64,000 nt of DNA from assembly GCF_020382885.2 (NCBI RefSeq), contig NC_058498.1, forward strand, positions 12,622,501 through 12,686,500. The letters are read 5' to 3'. Under the pieces are notes generated by a model. It saw nothing but the letters and a program-made list of their open reading frames with translations, made no database searches and was not told the origin of the DNA. Source of the DNA: Scatophagus argus (Eukaryota; Chordata; Actinopteri; Scatophagidae). This document shows positions 37,086 to 50,300 of the stretch, one piece after another. The number at the start of each line of letters is the position of its first letter. The stretch's first letter is position 1. The position numbers and the translations under genes are program-made.

Positions 37086-40000
37086 CAGTATCCCGAATGT
37101 TTACACATTCGCAGCACACCCGTGTCAGCGGGCCGATACTGTTCGCATGTACTCAAGTTTGTCTCCGCACTGCCAAAGTTAAATTTGCTGAACTGAATAC
37201 AGTTTTATCAAGAGAACACTGTGGGTTTAAGTGGATGTAAAAGAGGCAAAATATTCAATAGGGATAGAGGGTAAGCAATGCATGCTGTGTGACTTCAGGG
37301 GACATACTGTCCAATTACAGTAACTAAAGCTCGTGTTTTTTTTTTTACTGTCAACAATTCCCATGAAAACACCCGAAGCAGTCAGTCCTGCCGTGTCTGT
37401 GACACTCAGCTACAAGTCTATTTGTTCATGCAGAAGATCTTTGAAGGCTGGTTATGAATGTAAAGTTTGAAAACTTAAAAAAGTAATTAATTCCCTAAAA
37501 GACCCACTGAACTGGTCGCAATAAAACAGTATTTTTTTCTGTGGGATTCTTGGTGATGCATAACCGTTCAATGAAATGGAAAAAGGGAGGAGTAAATGCC
37601 TATATGTAAATGAGGATGACATTTGAATGCAGGCTCCACAGTCATTTACCAAAAAAGTGACAATGAGAAAACGATGCAGCAATGGGACAGGAAGTTTAGT
37701 CTTTGTCTGCTGTAGATAAATGTCTCCAGTGGGGAACGTCTCTTTTACACGATGCTTGCCTCAAATATTACAGGTGCAAACAAAAAAATTAAATGTTGAA
37801 GAAAGTGACTGGTCCCTTATTTACACAATGTTTGCTAACTCGCAAGCAACTTCCTAGCCTGAAAGCGGTGAAATGTTAGATAAATTTTAGGTGAATTTTC
37901 ACAAGTTGACAGTCACAAGATGGATATTACATGATACATACATGAAATGGTTGGGTTTAAGCACCAAAGCTACATGGTCACAGTTAGGGAAAGACCGTGT
38001 GGCGTAGTGAAGTGCAGCCTGAGAGACTGCAGTGAGATTCTTCTTGAAATGTTACCTGATTTGTTCTCTTCAGCTGTGTCTTCACTGTAACACAAACAGG
38101 AGCAAATACTGCATTTGTTGAGGACTATTTTCAGCTGCGGATTAAGGCGCGTTTGGTGTGCATGTGAATACACACAGTGACAAAACAGCATATATGGGGC
38201 TGGCTCAAAATTATCTGCACTGTGGCTTATTTGTGAAGGTCTATGACACAGAGGAATAAACTGTCAGGTTTTGACAGGTTGGTACATGAGGTGACAGTAA
38301 AAAATACATATATAGAATATCACCAACTTTTTCCTTTTAGACAAATATGCATTTAAGGCTACTGTGTCTTTTCAGGACAGATACAGGGGTCTTGCGTAGC
38401 CACGAGGCAAAGTGTAAAGTGCAGTGACAGCCCGTGTCGTCAACCTACCACCACTGCTTCAGTCTACACACATATACACTCATAAACACAATGCTGCACA
38501 ACGCAAAACATCACACCCTTTCCCCTCCCCTCGCTCTACGCCCTCACCCATCCAGCCAGCCGGGGCCCCCGTCCTTTCTCACCGCCACAAGGCTGACACT
38601 AATGTGACACTCTGGAAAATAATTACCAACAAACGCACTGCTGACTGCAAACAGCTCGCTCCCCTCAGTGGACTGTCACTAGTCATTAGTCTGAATCCTG
38701 GGAGAGGACAGGATCACAGAGGGGAGGGGGGAGGGTGGCGTTCGGAGGTGTGGATGATGATGAAGGCCGTACCTTTTGTGGGAAAAGGAAATAAAGAGGA
38801 GGAAGGGGGGTCTGACAGGTGAGATGGATATAATCTGCTTTCCAGTTGTAAAACATGTAAAACAGTGTTGTGAGCTTGCGTGTCTGGTTGAGTTGCAGCC
38901 AATTCCTTTGGCCAGTCTCTTCATCATTGGCCCCCTCTGGTGGTTTGCATTATATTAACTGGTACAGCAGTAACATCTGGCCCACTTAGTCCAGGAGAGC
39001 GCTAACACAGCCAGTATATTCGTTCCTCGTGTGGGCAGTGCCCCTCTGATTTCCATCTGAAGCAGTGTGGGTTTGAGGGATTTAAAGGAGAAGTGGGGCC
39101 TAAAGTCAAATTCAACATTTTGGGATGAGAGAGCAGAAAAATTCTATTTTCAAAGTAAGTAAAGAAGTAAAATGAAGAAAGGGCGTTCAGGCTGAAAACT
39201 GTTCAAAGTGGCAGCAATTCCAACACAATTATCCAAATGCCACAGGGTACATCAATTCTTTGAACGCCAACCCCCCCTCCTGAACACAGTTATTTGAGTT
39301 GCCTTGGGGGGCAGCCGTGCCAGTGAGAGATTAAAATTTTTTAGAGCTTCCACAATGGCCAATATTAAAATGTCTCAATACATCTGCCTGGCTAGTTTGA
39401 TTGGTAACTTAACCCCTGACTCCTGAGCAGGAAAAAGGCCCTTTCTTTCTCTGAGCTATTGTCAGCGGACAGGAGTCTAATTCTTGTATGATTCAGGCTA
39501 ATGAGCTGGTAATAGGTCCTGTGTGTGTGTGTGTGGATGAGGAGGATATTACAGTTGTAGTGGAAGGAGGAGGAGGAGGAGGAGGATGGAGTGCAGGGGC
39601 GGAGTGGGGGTGGAAGGTTCTCATTGTTCAATAATCAGAGGGTACAAGGTTTAATCTGTGAGCAAGAAACTGTTTCCTCTCTTTAAAATACAGCAGGGGT
39701 TTTCATTGATAGTCAGTTTCCATGTAAACAGGCAGACTTGGCTGAAATAAGCGTTCTTGCTTCTTGTTTTCAAGTCAAGACGGTAACAGAGAACAAGAGA
39801 CAGGGAGTTAGAGAGAAATTGAAAGTGTGTCTGCCTGTGTGTCACCCAGCCAATGGCTTTATCCAGCCTTATCCTGAACCATGAAACCATAGTGCATGAC
39901 ACCCTTCTATGCTCTGCACAGATATGGCTATTCACTGTTAGCACAGAGATTTGACAAGCCAGACTGCTCTCACTCAACAGCCTGGGTCAAATGGATGACT

Positions 40001-41661
40001 GTCACAATCTTTTTTATCTTTCTGTCTCTCTTCCTCTCTATTCCACTCTGTGCACCCTCCTTTTACTCCCCACTTTGCCGCCAATCTCCCAACTTTGCCT
40101 GTTCAAATTGACAAATTCAACCAGCTACAAAAGAATAAATGGAAGCGAGGGAGGAGGCCTCTGAAGGGGATAATCTTTGCAGAGGGAAAGATCTGGTTGA
40201 CTGGGAGACGGGCAGGTGAACACATTCAGTGTAAACATTCACATGTAAATGTTTCTCAAAACCATAAAAAATGTGTGACAGTTGAAACATTTGGAAATTC
40301 ATTTAATAAAAATCTTGTTTTTTGTTTTTTAGAACATGTCAGTTAGAAAAAAAGTCTCATAATGTTTATAGGCACATTTGTCCTCTGACCAGAGGACAGT
40401 GGTGTGCTGGTATTTGTGTTTAGTCAAATGCAAATGCTGCAAATGCATGTCTGTATTTTCTGTTACTTTGTGTTCTTAGTAAAAGTCGAGCAAAAGATGC
40501 AAATAGTGTGGGATCATGGGACTTCATCTTTGAATGACTACTGCCTGACGTGACTCAGGCAGAAATATCTGTGGGAGATTTTAAAGAGAAGCAAATCTTT
40601 ATGATTTGCACCAGTTTGAAAATTAAAAGCACAAAAAAAGTTTCCTTGGACGAGCAGTGATAGATCGATAACGGATGAATGGAGACATGCAGATATATAG
40701 GTCGATAATGGATGGATGGATCAAAACATCAAAGGTATCCTGTTGCATTTTCCACCACCAGTGGTTCTATGCAGTGTTTTTAGCAATGCTTTCATGAGTG
40801 GGTCCTTGCTTTGTTTGTATAGACTTTAGTTCAGACATATGAGTTAGCATTTGTATCCTGCCTTCAATGTTTCGCTGGTCTGCAGTTGGTGGCAGTAATG
40901 CACAAGAAGTGTAGCAATGTACTATCAGAGGCAGAGAAAAGGGAGAACAGTGTGAAGTAGTTGTGGTGAACATGGATGTAAACAACACATGATTTGAAAC
41001 ATTTCAAAAAATCGACACTGGAAATGTTTTACAGGCATGGAGTGCTTTCAGCATGTTGGTTAGACCTCAAGAGTTCACAATGAGTTTTGGTTTTTTTAAA
41101 TTTAAACACAACATTTGTTCATATGAAAGAAAATGCCACTGGGCAGTTTTAAGTAAAGGTAGCAGAGTAGACTGATGTAAAACAATCACAAGAGTCCATT
41201 CAAAATCCTGTAAAAGTACAGAAGTATTAGCCACAAGACGTACATTAGTGCAGTGAGTAACAATACAGATTCAGAAAAACTGCCCTGTATATTATCACAC
41301 GTGTCATCATTAGCAGTAGTTTTTCTGATGCAAGAATGGGTAAATGGCATTTTATTATTGAAACTGGTTGCAGTGGAGCTAATTTGAAACCCTTAATAAA
41401 ACTAGTTGTCTTGTAAACACTCTATAGCACTCAAATAAAAATATGCATTAATTTATTTATTCACTCACTCTAAATTGTATTTCTCCCACAGCATCATTCA
41501 ACTACCCACCCAGTAAACATCGTACTATGTTTCCCTTGTCTCTGCTGTGGAGTGTCACCTTTGTGTATGTCTATCTACCTCTAAGTCCCATGAGACCCTT
41601 TCATGCAGCCTGTAGTTTTGTGTGTGTCAAAATCCTAATCACCACACATTCCCTAGCCCCT

Positions 41662-41663
<2 letters not shown>

Positions 41664-41695
<32 letters not shown>
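41664..41695. repeat. (CA)n microsatellite
   Basis: Perfect CA tract in the rnf220-dmap1 interval. Confidence 0.9.
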
Positions 41696-41697
<2 letters not shown>

Positions 41698-43353
41698 TCT
41701 ATTGGTGTTCAGTCAGGTAAAGGTCTCTCAGTCGTGCTCTGTGAGTGGCCTCTGCTCAAACAGATCAATAGACGCTGGCACGTCCCTCCACCAACCAAGA
41801 GAAAACAATTAAAAGCCATCGATCCTGTGCCAGGCTCCTCCATGAATATGCATATGTCCTTGACCTTCCCTTGGAGAGGAGAAGAGAGAGACAGACAGAC
41901 AGACTGACAGACGGGTGTAGGAGCGCTCTCTATTTGTCCCCTTTAGTTGAAATGTTAACAGGCTTGTGACTGTGTTTTGTGTCGCTCTGCATCGCTCTTT
42001 CCTCTGTGAATGTGCTCACATCAAATCTTCAACATGCCTCCCGAGCTTACATGAGGCAAATCGTCGCATTAAAGCCTGTGAAACCAGTTGCTCTTTTATA
42101 AGCCCATTTTAGGCTCAGATTGCTCTTTTCCGAGCTGTGTCTGCAACAGAGATCAAGTGGCCCCAAAACAACTGTCCCCTGCAGCGCTCCCGCTGCCCGC
42201 CTCTTGTCTAATTACAGATGTGTGACATGCACATGGGGACGTCTCCATGTTAGCACATCACTGTGCCTGTCCTGACACATCCTGTAGTCACAACAGCAGG
42301 GGCTGCAGGGGACAGTCCTGCCCTGTCCCCCGTCACTGGGGATTAGCATTAGCATGCTAACAGGACCCCTGGGGGAGCACTGTGCTAAGGGTCAGGCTGA
42401 CAACTGTCAACAGTCTGCTTTAATTAGCTGAGCCTGGTCATCAAGGAGCTATGCTAGGGCTGCCTCTATGTTCAAAGTCCCGTTTATGAAGAACATATTC
42501 TGCACAGCAACAAAAGCATCACAGTGGCTTTCAACTGATGGCAGCTGAAAGGATTCAAGTCTGACATGTGTTGCAGCTGTGTATAAAAATATGAGTGTTA
42601 CCCCTGTATCTTCTCTAATCCATCTTTCATTATCAATCCACATTCCCCCTGACCCAGCCTCCTTTTGCTTTAATATTGTACACCAGCAGCCAACTGTGTG
42701 AGTGTTGATATGTCACACTGTCTGGCTGCTAACCTGACAGAATCAAGATGGCGTTGTCATAGGCCTGGGGAAGAGGTGAGAAGCGGAGTGTGGTGAGAGG
42801 TGGAGTGTATCGTCAGTCAGACAGTGCATTATCCAGCTGTTCTGTGGCTGTCTACCTTTTTCTGTGGCGGGGTAATAGGAGTGTCACACACTAGCAAGAC
42901 AGTTGGAGTGTCACTATTCAGCTGAGAGTCCACATCCATATACACTGCCTGCTAACTGACTGCCAACGCTGCCGAGGCTGTCCTGTCTGCCCCACAATGA
43001 CTGTCAGTGGCAACCTGGGGGCTGGCTGGCGTGACTGTCAGCGACTGGTCACAAGGCATTTACCTGCTGACAGAATTGCAATTAGTCCAGGGAATGTTGT
43101 TACTGGGAGAAAGAAAAAGAGAGACAGAGAGGAGCTGGGGGGGACTAGGGGGATGGGAATAGGAAGAGAGGCAGGGAAAGGGTGGATAGATAGAGAGTGA
43201 GAGGTGGGTAGATAAAGAGGAGAAGGTGTGTTTTGGGGTGATGGGGGCAGGTGAGATGAGCTGCAGAGACAGCAGCAATGGAGGTGAATAGATAGAGGAA
43301 GGTAAAAAGACAATTGTGAGGACCGGACAGGATTGATCTCCGAAACATCCCTC

Positions 43354-43357
<4 letters not shown>

Positions 43358-43394
<37 letters not shown>
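43358..43394. repeat. (GT)n microsatellite
   Basis: Perfect GT tract, with a long purine-rich (GGA/GAGA) stretch to its left at about 43100-43290. Confidence 0.9.
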
Positions 43395-45077
43395 ATTGTA
43401 TCAAGTATATCACGAGTATGTCTGCCAGTGGCCCGGGTCAACACACATTTATTTAGTGACAGAATCCCAGTGAATCATGCACACATAGACACCTGCAATG
43501 GCCTCCTGGAACAACTGGCCTGAGTGTGTGAAAGGAAAGCTGGAAAAAGGACTGCTTGTCTTTTGATATGTGACTGGTTTTCAGCACCATTGCTGTTTCC
43601 CGTCTATCTGTTGCTTGATTTTCAATGCATTAACGTCCCAGCCCAAAGATTTGCAGTGAAAGAATCAGTGGCAGCCAGACCTCTGAAGTCACACAGCTAC
43701 ATAACACACTGCAACCTTGCACAAAGCCAGTGCAACTCTGCCTTCGCTCAAAGTCTGGAACTCATCATCATCCACTAATGACCTCTCTCCCTTTGTCTGC
43801 AAGCTAGTAACACTCCTCTCTCGCCTTTCACTCCCCATCTCTCTCCATCCCACACACTCTTTGTGTGTGTGTTCTCTGCCTGATAAGAGAGTGGCAGGGG
43901 CACCTCCTTGGCCCCTAAGGGAGAGACAGAGCGTGACCGAAACTGTAGTCCCAAACCAAACACAAGTGGAAATTGGTCTATGGGCCAGGATCAATAGTGA
44001 ATTAGCCAGTACGCTGGTTCTTTGGAGGGCTGCTCAGCTCTGATCTGATGATCCATAGTAAGAGGCTGCGAGAGAAGACTTGAGACGAGCACAGAGGCAA
44101 AGAGGACTTTGGGGTTGTAACGGCGATATCCAGTAGTGACCTACTAAGACTGAAGAGTCTCCTCAAGAAACTTTGCATGTAGAGCCCTCCAACTGTCCTC
44201 CCAGGAGCAGCAATAATAATGGTTCATGGAAATACCTGGTAACGATGTATATCTACATTGCTGTGATAAAGACCTCTAATAGCCATAGCTATTATAGCTA
44301 GCTGAATATTATGCATTGGAGGAAAAGGAAGAGCGTGAGGAGAGTCCATATAGGGATGAAGTTGTCACACTGTTGTCACATCACGAAATGGAAAAACATA
44401 ATAATGGTCAGGTCTGACAATAAACGGTAATTTTGTGATTTAGTATTACTTCCCCTAGAAGTTGGGGCACTTTTGAGAGACACAGAACAACACAGAGACC
44501 AAAAGAACAATCAAAATCAATGCAGCACAAGGTGAGATATAACAGCCTCTTGTGTCTTTCACAGTGGAAATGTTGGCATTAAAACAGAAAAATCATAAGG
44601 AGATCTTTGAACTGCAGCATTTTGTTTCTGGAAAATTGTCTTCAGTTGTCTGTGGATGTGTTGTGCCGACATGCTCTTTGTGGTGCAGGTGTGAGTGCTC
44701 CACTAAACTAACCCTACTGTTCATCACTGCCTGCCCTGATCCCAAAGGTGTGTGTGTGTGTGTGTCTGGTGATTAATGAGCGGCAAGGCCTGATGGATTG
44801 TCCTGATCACAGAAGGGACAACATGTTGAGGAGACACACAGACTAAGTGGGGACAAAGGCTGCTGTCCAAAACGTGGGCACTTGCACATGCACACACACA
44901 CACGCAAACATGTGCATACACGCATGTGAGCACATATTTACAGACATGTAAGCACAGAATACACACATTCACACATTGTCGCTGCAGCTACACACACACA
45001 CACAAACACAGTGAACCTCTATCAGTCCATTACATCAGGAAGAGTCATCTCACGCACATCTTTCCATCTGCTGCCTT

Positions 45078-45079
<2 letters not shown>

Positions 45080-45109
<30 letters not shown>
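45080..45109. repeat. (CA)n microsatellite
   Basis: Perfect CA tract. A second shorter one lies at 45267-45289. Confidence 0.9.
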
Positions 45110-45111
<2 letters not shown>

Positions 45112-46299
45112 TTCAACCTCCTGCACCTGGTCCAGCTGACAGGGTGGAGAAGTTTCCAGAGGTGAATATGTGACCTGAGTGGGCAGACACCATCATCACC
45201 TCATCTCTCTCTTGAAGTTGGTGATGTGATCATGAGATGAGCAGTATCTTTGCAGCTGCAAGTGAACACACACACACACACACACACAATCAAGGTGGCC
45301 TCTTCCCTCAAGCCTTAGCAGGGAACAGATGTAGCAATCCACCTCGTGTTGCCGCAGTGTCACGGGTGTTCCTTTGCCCAGCGAAGTGGGTTATTGTGAT
45401 CTGAATCCACTTTGCGACGCTTACCGTTTGGCTGAGTTCTTAAGGTGATTTACATCAATAGAGTAGGGCTTTCTTGGGTCCAGTGAATCACATTTGGAAT
45501 ATCCCATTTTGCAACACAAACACATGCAAGGGTGTGGACGCATGCACGCACATATAGATTCTCCCCAAAGCAGTCTGATAAGGTTGTCTTATCAGAAAAG
45601 AAAGGGGGGGGGGGGCGTAGGTAGCTGTGTGATAATGGCTTTCACCAAATCCCTCCTCTGTCACAGATTAAAATGCCTGCTTGGAGAGCATTAGCAATCT
45701 TTCTTTTCATCTGTCTCCTCTTTTTTTCCCCCCTGTCGGCGAGTGCCATTGGATTTCTGGGCCAATCTATTGTCACAGGGCTGCCACACATACAAGGAGA
45801 AGTCAACCTCAATCTGATAGGCCATTGTCTTATTCTCCCCATCGCTGATTCCTGCTCATGGTATTGATCGCAAAGCTGTCCTTCTCACATCTCATCACAT
45901 CGCTCTGAGGGAGGGAGTGTGTTTGTATGTATGTGTGTGTGTGTGTGTTTGCGCCTGTGTCAGTCAGTCTGATGGAAGATGTGGTCAGTGTCCCATTGGA
46001 AAAGTCTCCGCAGTGGGAGAAAATGCCCAAATTAGAACTCTTTTCTGTAATTATCCAGACCTATTGGTGGCTGGATCACATACTGGAACTATGTAGAATT
46101 GAACCCAGCGGACTCACACCTAATCCGGTCACTCCAGGCATCGAGAGATCGCAGAAGTGCAGGGAGGAAGCCACACGAAACCCACTGTGACGCTGCTCAG
46201 TCACTCTCCCAGTAACACCCCCCCCACACACACACACACACCAACACCAACACCTTCGCCTCCTCCTTCCGCTCTCTCTTGCGCCTCCTCCACCATGCC

Positions 46300-47330
46300 T
46301 CGCAGGCCCGTCTGTCACCCCTCTATAATTATGAGGAGTGAGAGTAATGTGTTGCAGTATGAATAGGATTGTCGGCCTGATTGTGATGTATAGGCTTTCA
46401 TTACCATGTCCAGGCCTGTGCCCTTCGCCATGTAGGAAATCCTATTTAGGCCCTAATTTGGGAGCCTCCCCGACCGTCCCGCCTGATAGCAATCACACAC
46501 AGTAATTGTGTGCTGGGGCAACTGACAAGAGTGGAGGCTCAGACATGGAGAGAGGGAAAGAGGGAGCGATAGGAGGAGGAGGGGGGAGGAGATCCTGACA
46601 ATGATATATCTGCATATTTTGGTACATTATTCAAGTCATCCTCTGCACAATATGTATGTTTTTGTGTATATCCACTTATTTTAAGGTGGTTTGATAGCTT
46701 GAGAATAATTCAATGGCCTTTGCAGTAAGACTGGAGACATCCACCTATAGGATTTGATGTCATTTTATAATAGACAATTGGAGGGCTTCCCCCTTTCCCC
46801 TCTCTCATTCTACGTCAACAGTGCTACATAGCTAATTGGGAGGAGAGATCACGCTAACTCGATAATTATGATTTATGAGACAATCTCCAGTGGGTATCGC
46901 GCATTCTCCTCTGATCTGACGACAACATGCAACCAGCCCTCTAGCAATCAATATTTGTACATTTTCCATGTCTAAGTTGTTAACTTTTTTAATATTTCAT
47001 TAGTTCTCTACACCAACATTTATGCAGATTTGACTCCACTTATAGGCTTGTAGATAATGAATGTCTAATTGACTCATTTAAATACTGTTTGCCTGCAGGA
47101 GGGCCTTTGCATTAAATGTTTGATTGCCCTCATATTAACTGTCATTAATCCCCTCTGCTCTTAATAAGGACTTTATGAGGCTTTCTTAAAACTTCTCATC
47201 TACCTCACTATTCCCTTTGCATAATTAAGTAGAATATTCAAAAATATGGAAATGAAGAAGCTTTCAGGATTTGACTAATGGTCTCTGTGCCACAGAATTC
47301 TAATTATAGACAAACCTTTGCATTTTCTGT
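46300..47330. promoter_or_regulatory. candidate regulatory block rich in homeodomain-type motifs
   Basis: A roughly 1 kb stretch almost free of simple repeats, with a high density of TAATTA/ATTA-type cores: TATAATTATG near 46325, AGTAATTGTG near 46502, GCTAATTGGG near 46831, ATAATTATGATT near 46862, CTAATTGACTC near 47066, CATTAATCCC near 47144 and CATAATTAAG near 47220. It fits a developmental enhancer cluster, but that is inference. Confidence 0.3.
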
Positions 47331-50300
47331 TCTGCATTGGGTCATGGTCCATTAGCTTGGGTCAATGTGGGTCGATACAGTTAACTCTTCTGTTTAATGG
47401 TCAACTTGAGCCCGGTTTTCACAGAACCAAAGTTACCTGTTGTGTTTGCGAACACAAGAGGTGTGGCACATTCAGGCACTGCAACATCCTTTAAAGGAAG
47501 ATGTACGGAACAGAGCGAACTTTTGACAGCCATTACAAAGTGTCACTGTGCCAGAGTGGGTGAGAGACACAAACTTGTCTGTGTTTATAGCTTAACTGAT
47601 CCTCTTATGCCTGCTACTCCTCCAGTCTCTCTGCTCTGCCCTAATCTCTCCGGGGGTCTTACTGGCCCAGGATGACAAATGGGAAGGAGAGGCCAGTCAA
47701 GCGTGGGCTCCATGGAGAGGCTCAGGCCGGGGGTCTCACTAAGCCCTCTCAGCTCCACCCTGGATCATCTCTGACATGGCCTGCACTAACCCTGAGGATG
47801 GAGAGGCCACACAGATCACACAGACACCTTGGTATGTAAACAGGGCCATATATGGTGCCACACATATAAGTAAACAAACAGAGAAATTTGGGAAGAGATA
47901 AACCTTTGATCAGTACCCTGCAGCAGATTGATTTGTCTCATAGACACCACCATCTCGAACACACATACACCTGCAACTCCACTTCTCAGCTCCTCCAGCA
48001 ATCCAGGGCAGGTGTATGAATGTCAGCGCAGAACTGGTGTCACCAGATAAAATCCAGCCTGCTCTATTTTAGAGTCCAGCTCAGTAAGAGCACGTACTAA
48101 ATGACTGCAATGTAATGAGTGGCTGTGTGGCTGTACTCAAAGCTGTGACTCTGACAGCACATGAGAATGTAATGCGCTGAAGCTTCCTTCTCTTCCCCCC
48201 TTCTCTCTTTCGCTCCATGCTCCTCTGCGCCCCACTGCCTCTCAGCCTCGGGATCAGCTGCAGGCGCTAATGAAACGTCAGTCAGGTAATTGAGGCTCTG
48301 GTGGTGGCGGGCCAGCCAGGCAAGCAGTCAGGCTGTGTGGGTGATGACACCGGGACACCAGCAGAAACAGGATCTCAGCAACCTCCTATGAAAGCATCAC
48401 AGGAACTGCTCCAGGACCCAGCGGGGTGGAAAGCATTGCATTTATGCTGACATTTCCCCTATGTGTTCCTGTTTGTGTTAGGGAGAACTTTGAGCGACTA
48501 GTTCTGAGGTATGCACTGGTAAGTTGAGTCGTTAACTCAACCAGTGATTGTCAACCGGCTTGGTGAGGGCTGCTTTTAGTGAGGAGGATGTTCTGCCAGA
48601 AGCACTAGTGATGGAGTCAGAGGTTAAAATCTTTTGTTATTGCACCCCAGAGTGATGTTACCATCCCTGCCACCTGCTGACCTGCTGAGCACCCCCAGTG
48701 AGTTATGGGTAATGTTTAATTCCCCTGCTGTGACAGCTGTGGATCCGCATGGTAATTGGATTTTTTTTTCTTTGTTAGAACTGTGCTTGTGCAAGTGAAG
48801 AAGGGGACATTGGCTGCACTGGTTTGGTGAGGAAACTCTGTCGCATGCTGTTTAGAGGCCTCTCTATCTCTCACTGACAAATCAAGTCAAACTGGTTTGT
48901 TTCTGAGGGCTGATGGTGGAGTGGAGCTGATCTGTCCAACCTGATTTTGTTTATAGTCAGCAGGCAATCACAGCTTTGACTTGAGCAGATCACACTCTGC
49001 TCACCCCTGTGTGCTCCCTTTTCTTCATCATGCTAGCTAAGGTAGACAATAAAATAAAACTGCATATACTGCATCAGGATACACACACACACACACGTTC
49101 AGGACAAAACCAATTTCAGTGAACTCATAAACACTCAGGACATGCATATGTGTGCTGTTTATTATGGAATTTTAAGGTTCACCTGATTTACAAACATTTC
49201 CTTACACATCTGGCATCACTAAAGCTGTACTAATACAGATTACTGAATTAACAATGTAAAATACATGTATATATAGCAACAATTCCAGATTTACTTATAA
49301 AAATCACTTCTTTACAATGTCTCCCTCAGAATCATTCACAAATATACATTTGTAAATATGGGTAAATGTGAGGCCTAATTTCTCTTGAGGATAAAATCTT
49401 TCACTTGATTCAGATTTTTCACACTCAAGCATATACATTTGAATGTATTCAAGAAAATCACTTCTCCAAGAATGACTTCTTCTATTTCACCACCATCCTT
49501 CTTCTCATGGCAGGACACCTTGAATGACAACAGCACCTGACCAAAGATGTTCCTGAGAGCAGTGCGGTGCTGGGGAATAGGAAGTATAGATTTAGTCCCA
49601 CTCTCTCTGCTCTACTCCACTCTCTTTTGCCTCCCCAGGGCTTTAATGTGGAGAGTGGACAGTGGGGTTAATGCCTAGCTGTAAGCACTGCTTAGTGCCA
49701 CTGATTGGGTCTGTGCTGTAGCAGGCCTTCCCCCACCAGCAAAGAATCCAGTGGAAATGACTTCCACTGTCCAGCCCTATGGGCGATGCTGATTTTCCAA
49801 CCTCTGGTTTCAACTCCCCTCCTCTTTGTTGCAGCTTGTTGTCCCAGAGGGCGCAGGTGAATTTGATGTGGAGCAATGATTAAAAGTTTTCTCCCTCAAG
49901 GTGACCTAAATAGTGGAGGAGGTGAAAGTCAAAGAGAGACATGGAGATGAGAGAGGGTCATGTAGGTGAAAGCCTGTTTTGGACATTTGTTATGGCTCAT
50001 ACAGTGAGTGCTCCATCCTGAGCTTAGGGAGGAAAGCATCAAGACTGTATCCTCACACTTCTATTGCACCATTCCTGCCTCTTTGCCTTGTAGTAATCAG
50101 TGATTGCATGTGACATGATGAGTATAAAGCACTGTGCCACAGCATGGAGGCATCGACAATGTAATCATTGTCACATCAGCGATTAACTCAAGGCGTGATG
50201 TATTTGAACAGGGTTCTATCACATATGCTATTACCTGCATCTTCCTGCCTTATGTCCCTCAGTACACATCTTTTCTCTTAACTGTGTGTTCAATCACCAC

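Noticed and set aside
39568..39588. GGA triplet run giving a serine stretch in a minus-strand frame
   Set aside because: Simple repeat in non-coding DNA with no exon context.
42308..42330. GGGGACAG...CTGTCCCC inverted repeat
   Set aside because: The 8-bp stem is too short and GC-skewed to stand out from chance in 64 kb.
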